Shown here: positions 1 to 5,785 of the stretch, piece by piece
Numbering within the stretch: position 1 is the first letter of the stretch
How the letters are laid out: every line of letters begins with the position of its first letter
Assembly (NCBI GenBank): GCA_028290225.1
Contig: JAQGKH010000250.1
Location: 1 to 6,357, forward strand
DNA: 6,357 nt
Source of the DNA: Devosia sp.
GTDB lineage: Bacteria; Pseudomonadota; Alphaproteobacteria; Rhizobiales; Devosiaceae
Reading direction: 5' to 3'
Notes under the pieces: generated by a model
Databases searched by the model: none
Seen by the model: only the letters and a program-made list of their open reading frames with translations
Told to the model about the DNA's origin: nothing
Position numbers and translations under genes: made by a program

Positions 1-377
1 TGGCCGCGGTGGGCGGGCTGCGCACGGCCGCGTTCCAGACTGGGTTGCGGGTGTCGCGCATCCGCATCAAGGCTTATGCATTGGCGGGGCTGTTCGCGGC
101 CCTGGCCAGCCTTTGCCTTACCGGGGAAACCGCGAGCGGCGATCCGCTGATGGGGGGGCGGCTGGCGCTGGCTTCGGTATCGGCGGTGGTGCTGGGCGGC
201 ACGGCGCTGGCGGGGGGCTCGGGCAGTGTGTTCGGCTCCGTGCTGGGAGCGCTGGTGGTGGGCATGATCGGGAATGTGATCTTTTTTGCCGGCCTGCCTT
301 TTGATTACCAGACCCTGATCCAGGGCCTGATCACGCTGGCGGCGCTGGCCGGTGGCGTTCTGGTGGCGCGGCGCTAG
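1..377 (+). CDS. Sugar-type ABC transporter permease, C-terminal part (5' end outside window)
   Basis: This is the last 124 residues of an inner-membrane permease of the RbsC/BPD_transp_2 type, the channel subunit of ABC importers for ribose-like sugars, polyols or autoinducer-2. The reading frame is open from base 3, so the gene starts upstream of the window. The visible part begins with AAVGGLRTAAFQTGLRVSRIR, matching the family's cytoplasmic loop (usually GxNxxAAxxSGI) that contacts the ATPase. It is followed by hydrophobic helices and the family hallmark AVVLGGTALAGGSGSVFGSVLGAL, which ends in a last membrane segment and a short basic tail (VARR). The stop is TAG at 375-377. The second permease begins 11 bases later, so the two are almost certainly co-transcribed. 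In such pairs (LsrC/LsrD, YtfT/YjfF, RhaP/RhaQ) the subunits form a heterodimer; that is inferred here. The substrate is unknown. Confidence 0.93.
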   Translation, partial: AAVGGLRTAAFQTGLRVSRIRIKAYALAGLFAALASLCLTGETASGDPLMGGRLALASVSAVVLGGTALAGGSGSVFGSVLGALVVGMIGNVIFFAGLPFDYQTLIQGLITLAALAGGVLVARR

Positions 378-388
378 GGGGAGCTAGG

Positions 389-1345
389 ATGAACCGGGGC
401 AAGGCTATTCTTTCCGATCCGCTGGTGCTGGCCGCCATTTCCATCCTGGTGCTGCTGGGCCTGGGGGAGTTCCTGTCGCCCGGCTTTGCGCAGGGCAGCC
501 AGATCGTGCGGCTGCTGGTGGTGTCGGCGATCCTGGGGATCGTGGCGGCGGGGCAAAGCCTTGTGGTGATCGGCGGGCGCGAGGGGATCGACCTGTCGGT
601 CGGTGCCTTGATCTCGCTGGGGGCGGTGCTGGCGGGCAATGTGATGTCGGGTTCGGACGGCGCCATCCTGCCGGCGATCCTGGTGGCGGGGGGCGTGACC
701 TTTGTGGTGGGGCTCGTGTCCGGGCTGGGAGTAACGCTGTTGCGCATTCCGCCCCTCGTAATGACGCTGGGCATGACCGGGGTGGTGCAGGGCGGGCTCA
801 TCGTGCTGTCGCGCGGCATTCCTTCGGGCAATGCGGCGCCGGCACTGATGGGGTTCGTCAACCAGCCATTGCTGTTCGGTCTGCCCGGAATTTTGGTTGT
901 TTGGGCGGTGATCGGGGTGGCGATGTGGTTCCTGCTGCGCCGCACGGCGCTGGGCTATGCCATTTATGCCATGGGGTCCAATGAACGCGCCGCGGTGCTG
1001 ACCGGATTGCCGACGCGGGCGATCCGGACGTTGCTGTATGGGCTGTCGGGATTGTTTGCGGGCCTGACCGGGGTATGCGTGATCGGTTATACCGGCAACA
1101 GCTTCATTTCGGTGGGTGACCAATATGTGCTGCCATCGATCATCGCGGTGGTGATCGGGGGGATTTCGCTGGCCGGCGGCTCGGGCAATTATTTCGGCGT
1201 GATCCTAGGCGCCATCGCATTGACGCTGCTGCAAAGCGTGTTGACGACGCTGCAGTTCGAGTTCTGGGGGCGGCAGCTGATCTTCGGGGCGGTGCTGCTG
1301 GTGCTGATGCTGCTTTATGGGCGGACGCGCCAGCTGCGCGTTTGA
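389..1345 (+). CDS. Sugar-type ABC transporter permease (RbsC family), complete
   Basis: A 318-residue integral inner-membrane permease, the usual length for the BPD_transp_2 family of ABC importers. The ATG at 389 is preceded by a strong ribosome binding site, AGGGGGAG at 376-383, five bases away and overlapping the previous gene's stop, so translation is probably coupled. The N-terminus has a short basic stretch (MNRGK) and a first membrane helix at about residues 11-29. The family signature GGREGIDLSVG lies at 62-72. The ATPase-contacting loop GSNERAAVLTGLPTRAIR is at 196-213, and AVVIGGISLAGGSGNYFGVI is at 253-272. About eight to ten hydrophobic segments are visible, and the C-terminus is basic (GRTRQLRV). 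It is likely the partner of the permease just upstream. The ATPase and periplasmic binding protein are not in the window, so they must lie upstream or elsewhere. A sugar or polyol is likely by family, but the substrate cannot be named. Confidence 0.95.
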   Translation: MNRGKAILSDPLVLAAISILVLLGLGEFLSPGFAQGSQIVRLLVVSAILGIVAAGQSLVVIGGREGIDLSVGALISLGAVLAGNVMSGSDGAILPAILVAGGVTFVVGLVSGLGVTLLRIPPLVMTLGMTGVVQGGLIVLSRGIPSGNAAPALMGFVNQPLLFGLPGILVVWAVIGVAMWFLLRRTALGYAIYAMGSNERAAVLTGLPTRAIRTLLYGLSGLFAGLTGVCVIGYTGNSFISVGDQYVLPSIIAVVIGGISLAGGSGNYFGVILGAIALTLLQSVLTTLQFEFWGRQLIFGAVLLVLMLLYGRTRQLRV

Positions 1346-1358
1346 GTGGAGTAAAGCC

Positions 1359-1387
1359 GCCGTGCCGGCCGGGTTGGCTGGCACGGC
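1359..1387 (+). terminator. GC-rich hairpin between convergent genes, probable terminator
   Basis: The arms GCCGTGCC (1359-1366) and GGCACGGC (1380-1387) are perfectly complementary. Inside them, G1367 faces T1379 (a G-U pair in plus-strand RNA), then GCC (1368-1370) pairs with GGC (1376-1378) around the five-base loop GGGTT. The result is a 12-pair stem starting 13 bases after the permease stop and ending 9 bases before the transpeptidase stop. There is no long U run after it on either strand; minus-strand RNA has only a short UUU just beyond. In minus-strand RNA the wobble becomes an A-C mismatch, so the fold favours plus-strand transcripts. The position and stem support a terminator for one or both genes, but the missing U tract leaves the mechanism open. 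Confidence 0.65.
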
Positions 1388-1396
1388 TGGGCGACG

Positions 1397-2488
1397 TTAC
1401 TCGACGAAGGTCACCTCGACGCCGGGCTCGACCATGGCGGCCAGTTCGCGCGCATCCCAGTTGGTCAGCCGCACGCAGCCATGCGAGCCGGTCTTGTCGA
1501 TCTTGGACGGCTCGGGCGTACCATGGATGCCATAGGTGGGCTCGGACAGGTCGATCCACACCGAGCCGACCGGACCAGTGGGGCCCGGCGGCAGGGTCAG
1601 CACTTCGGTGTTGTCACCCTGCTGGAAGTTGACTTCGGGATTGTAGGTATAGTCGGGGTCCAGCACCACGACCTCGACCGTGTGGGTGCCGGAAGGCGAA
1701 GGATTGTCCTCGCTGCCGATGGTGGCGGGATAAGCGGCGACCAGCTGGCCGTTGGCATCGAAGGCGCGCAGCATGCCCTGCTGCTTGTCGGCTTCGATGG
1801 TGGCCACCATGCCCTCCCGATCGGCGCCCGGCGCCGCGACGGCGATTGCTTCGCCCTCGGCAAAGGTCGCATTGGGGTTCAGGGCCTTGAGAAAATCCTC
1901 ATCCATATGGAATTTTTCGGCCAAGGCTTCGGTCAGGCTCGTATAGCCAAGGAAATCGCGCTCGGCCAATTCAGCATAGTCCGTGGGCAGGGGGTCGACG
2001 ATCGCTTCGGCATCCTCGGCGGTGATGGTGTACATCATCACTGTTGGATCGGGGGTTTGGAGCCGCTCCAGCACCGCGGGGTCGAGCGTGCCATTGCCGG
2101 GGAGATGGTTGATGGCGGCAAAGGCCATGACTGCCTTGCGCACATTAGCGCCGTCATAGCCATCGATCACTCCCGGCGAGATACCGGCGCGATCCAGCAG
2201 AATCTGCAGCCGGGCAATAGCGGGATCGGGATGCTTGGGCGATGCGGGCTCCCCGGCACCCTCATTTGCCGCAGCGGCGGGCGGTTGGGCCTCCCCTTGG
2301 GCTGGCAGGGCGCCGGCAAAAAGCGGCACCAGCGGCTCCAGGGCTGCGGCATTGATGGCTTCGGGGGTCAGCGCGGGGGGCTCGGACGGTTGTGCCCAGG
2401 CAGGAACAGCGATGGAGGTGGCAAGAACCAGGGAAAGGGAGAGGCAGGCGGCGATGTTCATGATGGACCTGAGGTTGAGCATTGCCAC
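1397..2488 (-). CDS. Exported L,D-transpeptidase with peptidoglycan-binding-like and LysM-like regions
   Basis: Probable periplasmic enzyme of the YkuD/ErfK/YbiS family, which makes 3-3 peptidoglycan cross-links or attaches proteins to the wall. From the GTG at 2488 the protein has 363 residues. A signal peptide ends at AWA (30-32), followed by an Ala/Pro-rich linker. Residues ~93-143 resemble a peptidoglycan-binding helical repeat (LQILLDRAGISPGVIDGYDG). Residues ~182-219 look LysM-like (EKFHMDEDFLKALNPNA). The catalytic domain covers ~226-363, with YGIHGT (H322) and the active-site motif SHGCVRL (H336, C338) intact. The start is uncertain. GTG at 2488 and ATG at 2482 lack a good ribosome binding site but keep an arginine in the signal peptide. 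ATG at 2461 has AGG six bases upstream but gives a signal peptide with no basic residue. The gene lies 42 bases after the extensin-like gene, so co-transcription is likely. Confidence 0.93.
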   Translation of the reverse strand: MAMLNLRSIMNIAACLSLSLVLATSIAVPAWAQPSEPPALTPEAINAAALEPLVPLFAGALPAQGEAQPPAAAANEGAGEPASPKHPDPAIARLQILLDRAGISPGVIDGYDGANVRKAVMAFAAINHLPGNGTLDPAVLERLQTPDPTVMMYTITAEDAEAIVDPLPTDYAELAERDFLGYTSLTEALAEKFHMDEDFLKALNPNATFAEGEAIAVAAPGADREGMVATIEADKQQGMLRAFDANGQLVAAYPATIGSEDNPSPSGTHTVEVVVLDPDYTYNPEVNFQQGDNTEVLTLPPGPTGPVGSVWIDLSEPTYGIHGTPEPSKIDKTGSHGCVRLTNWDARELAAMVEPGVEVTFVE

Positions 2489-2530
2489 GACAACGCCGCA
2501 GCGATGCCCAAGTTTCCCCCCGCCCCAGCC

Positions 2531-3358
2531 CTATTCACACAAGCGGGCCGTGCAGGCGGCGCCGTGGCAGCCCATATCGAGGTGGAAGTGGTCGTGATGC
2601 TCGGCATTGGCTTCGGGGCCGAGGGTGGTGGAAAAGCTCGAACAGGCGGCATCATGGGCAAAGCGGAGGAACTTGCCTTCGGGCGCGTCGGCCTTGGGCC
2701 AGTCCGCTTCCACGCTGATGGTGCGCCCGTCTTCGAGTGAAAAGCCCACAATGTCCAGGGCATCGGCCATGCCGTGTTCGGAGATGCGATCGGAGTCGCC
2801 GCCAACGCGATCGCGGCAGGCAAAGCTGGTGCCCACATTCAGAGTAGCCAGCTGAGTGTTTTCGCGGGCCTGCAGGAAGCCATCCAATGCTTGCCCCCAT
2901 TGGGGAAGCGTCGTGGCAACCTCGCAGGTCATGGTGGCTTCGCCCGATAGCGGCACCATGCGGCCATTGACCAGCACGCCGGTGACGGCCAGCGGCGACT
3001 GGGCGCCGCAATCGCCATCGCTAATGGGCGGCAGCAGGCTGGCTTCGAGCTGGCCGGCGACCAGGGCCGGGCATTGCGTCTGGTAGGGGCGCGGGGGCGC
3101 TGCAGGTTCTGCGGGTGCTGCCGTCTCGAGAGGCAGGGATTCCGGTGCCTCGGCTTCGGGCGATTCCGCGGCGGGTGCCAGTTGAGCGGGATCAACTGGT
3201 GCCGGGATGGCTTGGGTCGGGGCACTGGCGGGCGCCTCCGTTTCCGTATCGGGCTCGCCAAGGGCAGCGGGCCGGTCCCGCGGCATGGGCGGGGCCTCCT
3301 GCGCCAGGACGGGCAAGGACAACAACAACACAAAAGGAAGCCAGGGGGTGCGCAACAT
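2531..3358 (-). CDS. Exported extensin-like family protein with M15-peptidase-like metal motif
   Basis: A 275-residue protein of the bacterial 'extensin family' (Extensin-like C-terminal domain). It begins with a signal peptide (MLRTPWLPFVLLLSLPVLA, probable cleavage before Q20). A Pro/Ala/Glu-rich, probably disordered linker covers about 37-92, and the conserved domain covers ~94-275. The domain holds eight cysteines (96, 117, 145, 181, 239, 264, 269, 274), consistent with disulphides in the periplasm. It carries SEHGMADALD (193-202; H195, D202) and HHDHFHLDMG (254-263). These match the spacing style of the zinc ligands in M15/LAS-type peptidoglycan peptidases (SxHxxGxAxD, then HxH), so a wall-peptide hydrolase is plausible. 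That function is inferred; the family name comes from plant cell-wall similarity and is not functional evidence. ATG at 3358 is the only start that keeps the signal peptide, yet no Shine-Dalgarno sequence precedes it. It sits between an aminotransferase and an L,D-transpeptidase on the same strand. Confidence 0.9.
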   Translation of the reverse strand: MLRTPWLPFVLLLSLPVLAQEAPPMPRDRPAALGEPDTETEAPASAPTQAIPAPVDPAQLAPAAESPEAEAPESLPLETAAPAEPAAPPRPYQTQCPALVAGQLEASLLPPISDGDCGAQSPLAVTGVLVNGRMVPLSGEATMTCEVATTLPQWGQALDGFLQARENTQLATLNVGTSFACRDRVGGDSDRISEHGMADALDIVGFSLEDGRTISVEADWPKADAPEGKFLRFAHDAACSSFSTTLGPEANAEHHDHFHLDMGCHGAACTARLCE

Positions 3359-3403
3359 GGTGGCAGAACGCCGGCGCCTGCTGCTGCGTTGCGCCCTTTG
3401 CGA

Positions 3404-4603
3404 CTAAGTTTGGTTCAAGAAGCGCCGCAAGCGCCCGATCCCGGCCTCGATCTTGGCGGGCGCGGCGGCAAAGCACCAGCGCAGCCAGCCTTCGCCTTCC
3501 GGACCAAAGGCGCTGCCGGGAGCGAGCCCCAGCCCCGCTTCGACCACGAGGCGCTTGGCCAGGGCGAGCGAGTCGGTGTGACCGGCGAGGCGGAAAAAGG
3601 CGTACATGGCCCCATCGGCCCGGGGCAGGCAAACGCCCGGCAATTGCCGGAGTGCGCCGAGCAAACCGGCTCGGGAGGTGGCGATGTCGTTGTGCATGCT
3701 GGCAATAACGGCCTCGCTTGCCGGGTCGGACAGCGCCGCCAGGCCACCGGCCTGCACAAAGCCGGGCGCGCAGGATGTGTTGTATTCGACCAGCTTTTCG
3801 AGCTGGGGCACCAGCGGGGTGGGCAGCACCAGCCAGCCAAGGCGCCAGCCGGTCATGCGCCAGGTCTTGGAAAAGCTGTTGACCACCATGAGCCGCTCCT
3901 CGGGATCGGCGAGTCCCAGCATGGAAGGCGCCACGGAGCGTCCCGGGGTGAACACCAGGCGCTCGTAAACCTCATCGGACAGAACCCAGATGCCCCGTTG
4001 CCGGCAATGGGCAAGGATGGCCGCCTGCTGCTCGGGGGTAATGGTCCAGCCCGTGGGATTATTGGGGGAGTTGAGGACCAGCATGCTGGTGTTGTCGGTC
4101 AGGGTGGCGAGCAGTTGATCGAGGTCGAGATGCCAGCGATCTTCCCGGACCGTCAGGGGGAAGCGGATGACTTCGGCCCCGAGAATGCGCGGGATCTCGG
4201 CAATGTTGGGCCAGATCGGGGTGACCACGACCACCCGGTCACCCGGGGACAGCACCAGTTGGCTGGCCAGCATGAGGGCCGACACGCCCGAGCTGGTGAC
4301 ACCCACCCGTTCCGCGTCTAGCGGAACCCCGTGCAGGTTCGAGACATAACTGGCAATGGCGCTCCGTAGCGCCGGCAGGCCTAGATTTTGCGTGTAGAAT
4401 GTCTGGCTAAGATCCAGGGCCTCAGCCGCGGCCATGCGGATAAAGGATGGGGTGGGTTGATCGCTTTCCCCAAACCAGAACGCGTCCACGTCGGGGCGGT
4501 CCATGCCGGCATTGGCAACTTCGCGGATGCGCGAGGGGGCAAGCTCAAGCACGGCCTTCCGGGCCCTGGCTGGCGAGGGGAAGCGTTCAACCATCAGATC
4601 CAT
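3404..4603 (-). CDS. PLP-dependent class I/II aminotransferase
   Basis: A 399-residue cytoplasmic fold-type I aminotransferase, close to the usual 390-400 residues. It moves an amino group between an amino acid and a 2-oxo acid using pyridoxal phosphate. Visible landmarks are SPNNPTGW (179-186, with the PLP-contacting Asn 182), SDEVYE (209-214; D210 and Y213), NSFSKTWRMTGWRLGW (242-257, with Schiff-base Lys 246 and phosphate-binding Arg 254), and GWLRWCF (372-378, Arg 375 as the likely substrate-carboxylate ligand). All key residues are present, so it should be active. The start may be ATG at 4603 or ATG at 4594; neither has a clear ribosome binding site. Its stop lies 45 bases before the extensin-like gene, so it could head a three-gene transcript. 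It is divergent from the dehydrogenase operon. Aspartate- or aromatic-type activity is possible, but the substrate is not determinable from sequence. Confidence 0.94.
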   Translation of the reverse strand: MDLMVERFPSPARARKAVLELAPSRIREVANAGMDRPDVDAFWFGESDQPTPSFIRMAAAEALDLSQTFYTQNLGLPALRSAIASYVSNLHGVPLDAERVGVTSSGVSALMLASQLVLSPGDRVVVVTPIWPNIAEIPRILGAEVIRFPLTVREDRWHLDLDQLLATLTDNTSMLVLNSPNNPTGWTITPEQQAAILAHCRQRGIWVLSDEVYERLVFTPGRSVAPSMLGLADPEERLMVVNSFSKTWRMTGWRLGWLVLPTPLVPQLEKLVEYNTSCAPGFVQAGGLAALSDPASEAVIASMHNDIATSRAGLLGALRQLPGVCLPRADGAMYAFFRLAGHTDSLALAKRLVVEAGLGLAPGSAFGPEGEGWLRWCFAAAPAKIEAGIGRLRRFLNQT

Positions 4604-4655
4604 CCACTGCTTGTTGCGACAGCCAGCCCGGTCCTGCCGGCCTTGGCGCAGCTAT

Positions 4656-4683
4656 GCCGATTGCGCCGGGCAAGGCAATCGGC
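4656..4683. repeat. Perfect 9-bp-arm inverted repeat in the divergent control region
   Basis: The arms GCCGATTGC (4656-4664) and GCAATCGGC (4675-4683) are exact reverse complements separated by ten bases. The centre is about 66 bases upstream of the predicted transcription start of the dehydrogenase operon, where activators often bind, and about 66 bases upstream of the aminotransferase start codon. It could be a dimeric regulator site, or a hairpin in the aminotransferase leader if that promoter lies further upstream. It is not placed to end a gene, so a terminator role is unlikely. Confidence 0.55.
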
Positions 4684-4700
4684 TTCCGCTGGTCGCAGGG

Positions 4701-4729
4701 TTGACTTAAAGACCTGAGGTGCTCAAAAT
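4701..4729 (+). promoter_or_regulatory. Predicted sigma70-type promoter of the dehydrogenase operon
   Basis: A -35 box TTGACT (4701-4706, five of six consensus bases) is followed after exactly 17 bases by a -10 candidate CAAAAT (4724-4729, four of six). Transcription would start near 4735-4737, giving a leader of about 15 bases before the ATG at 4751. This is the least GC-rich stretch of the gap. The -10 box is only moderate, so the call rests on the good -35 and the ideal spacing. Confidence 0.55.
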
Positions 4730-4746
4730 CGTATCGGATAGGATTT
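4726..4746. promoter_or_regulatory. Near-perfect 21-bp palindrome, probable repressor operator
   Basis: The arms AAATCgTATC (4726-4735) and GATAgGATTT (4737-4746) mirror each other around G4736. Nine of ten positions pair; only the G/G at 4731 and 4741 fails. It overlaps the predicted -10 box, the predicted transcription start and the AGGA (4740-4743) that serves as ribosome binding site for the ATG at 4751. A protein bound here would block transcription initiation of the dehydrogenase operon. An AT-rich, odd-length site of this size suits a dimeric helix-turn-helix repressor such as a GntR-family protein, but no regulator gene is in the window and the family is a guess. Confidence 0.62.
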
Positions 4747-4750
4747 GTGT

Positions 4751-5785
4751 ATGATCAATGTTGCAAGCGCCGAAGCCCGGCGCGTGAGCGAGGCCGCGTT
4801 GCGGCGGGCCGGCGTTCCCGCCCAAGCTGCCGCCTTGCAGGTGGACCTGCTGATCGAGGCCGAATTGCGCGGGCGAGCGTCACATGGCTTGCTGCGGCTG
4901 CCACGCCTGACCGATCGCATCGCCAACGGGGTTGCCAGCCCAACGGCAACGGGCAGGATGGAGTGGCGGAGCGACAGCTTCCTGCGCGTCGACGGGCAGA
5001 ACGGGCTGGGCCCGGTGGTGGCGATGGAAGCGCTGCGTAGCGGGGCCGAGCGAGCACGGCGCACCGGCGTCGTCGTAGTGGCCATCGCCCACAACAATCA
5101 CCTGGGCATGCTGGCCTGGTATGCCGAAAAGATTGCCGAGCAGGGCCTCGTGACCCTGGGCTTCACCACCAGCGAAGCGCTGGTGCATGCCTGGGGCGGG
5201 CGCACCGCGATGCTGGGCACCAATCCCGTGGCGATCGGCGTGCCGCAAGAGGGGACACCCTTCGTGCTGGACATGGCAACAAGCCTCGTGTCCATGGGGC
5301 AGATCCATGACTATGCCCAGCGCGGCGAAGCCCTGCCGCCGGGCTGGGCGCTAGACGCCAATGGCGAGCCGACCACCGATGCGGTTGCCGCGACCAAGGG
5401 CTCGATAGCCCCGTTCGGGCAAGCCAAGGGCTATGCGCTGGGGCTGGCGCTGGAACTGCTGGTGGTGGCGCTCACCGATTCCGCCATCGGCCGGGATGTG
5501 ACGGGCACGCTGGATTCGACGCGGGTCGCCAGCAAGGGCGATGTGTTCATCCTGATCGATCCGGGCCTGCAGCCGGGCACGACCGAGCGGATCGGGGCCT
5601 ATCTGGACCTGGTGCGCGCTTCGGGCGACGAGCAGGGCGAGCGCCGCGTGGCGGTGCCCGGCGACCGGGCCATGCGGGTCAGGGCGGAACGGCTGGAGAC
5701 CGGCATTCCACTCCCCCGGCCGCTATGGGCCAAGCTGCGCGACCTTGCCGGCGAGCCTGCATCCCCAACCAAAGAGCTGACATGA
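4751..5785 (+). CDS. Ldh_2-family (malate/L-lactate-type) NAD(P)-dependent 2-hydroxyacid dehydrogenase
   Basis: A 344-residue cytoplasmic oxidoreductase of the malate/L-lactate dehydrogenase type 2 family. Members interconvert 2-hydroxy and 2-oxo acids (malate, lactate, sulfolactate, ureidoglycolate, 2,3-diketogulonate) or reduce cyclic imino acids. The length is typical. Family motifs in order are RASHGLLRLPRL (42-53, with conserved His 45), AHNNHLGMLAWYAEKIAEQG (113-132, with His 117), GGRTAMLGTNPVAIGVP (149-165), DMATS (174-178), LPPGWALDANGEPTTD (195-210), AKGYALGLALELL (225-237) and SKGDVFILID (261-270). I chose ATG at 4751 because AGGA (4740-4743) lies seven bases upstream; an in-frame TTG at 4745 would put the start inside the palindrome. 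The stop overlaps the next start as ATGA, so both are translationally coupled. The exact substrate cannot be read from the sequence. Confidence 0.94.
   Translation: MINVASAEARRVSEAALRRAGVPAQAAALQVDLLIEAELRGRASHGLLRLPRLTDRIANGVASPTATGRMEWRSDSFLRVDGQNGLGPVVAMEALRSGAERARRTGVVVVAIAHNNHLGMLAWYAEKIAEQGLVTLGFTTSEALVHAWGGRTAMLGTNPVAIGVPQEGTPFVLDMATSLVSMGQIHDYAQRGEALPPGWALDANGEPTTDAVAATKGSIAPFGQAKGYALGLALELLVVALTDSAIGRDVTGTLDSTRVASKGDVFILIDPGLQPGTTERIGAYLDLVRASGDEQGERRVAVPGDRAMRVRAERLETGIPLPRPLWAKLRDLAGEPASPTKELT

Noticed and set aside
374..1123. Minus-strand open frames of 249 and 204 codons opposite the second permease
   Set aside because: Their Arg/Gln/His- or Pro/Thr-rich translations are typical of frames antisense to hydrophobic membrane-protein genes; the plus-strand permease signature is complete.
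1481..2740. Plus-strand open frame of 419 codons opposite the L,D-transpeptidase
   Set aside because: It is a by-product of GC-rich codon bias in the antisense frame. The protein is Gly/Arg-rich with no family motif, whereas the minus-strand frame has a signal peptide and an intact SHGCVRL active site.
3359..3403. Weak inverted repeat (AACGC/GCGTT) between the aminotransferase and the extensin-like gene
   Set aside because: Five-base arms with a 14-base loop in GC-rich DNA are expected by chance, and no U tract follows.
3074..4321. Plus-strand open frame of 415 codons opposite the aminotransferase and extensin-like genes
   Set aside because: It crosses two well-supported minus-strand genes, has low-complexity Gly/Gln/His-rich translation, and shows no recognisable domain.
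4604..4700. Minus-strand promoter for the aminotransferase (TTGCCT with a weak ATAGCT-like -10)
   Set aside because: The -10 match is poor and part of the -35 falls in the inverted repeat. A promoter must exist in or near this gap, but I cannot place it reliably.
4712..4720. Small palindrome ACCTgAGGT between the -35 and -10 boxes
   Set aside because: Four-base arms are too short to separate from chance, although it lies in the promoter spacer and could be revisited with conservation data.
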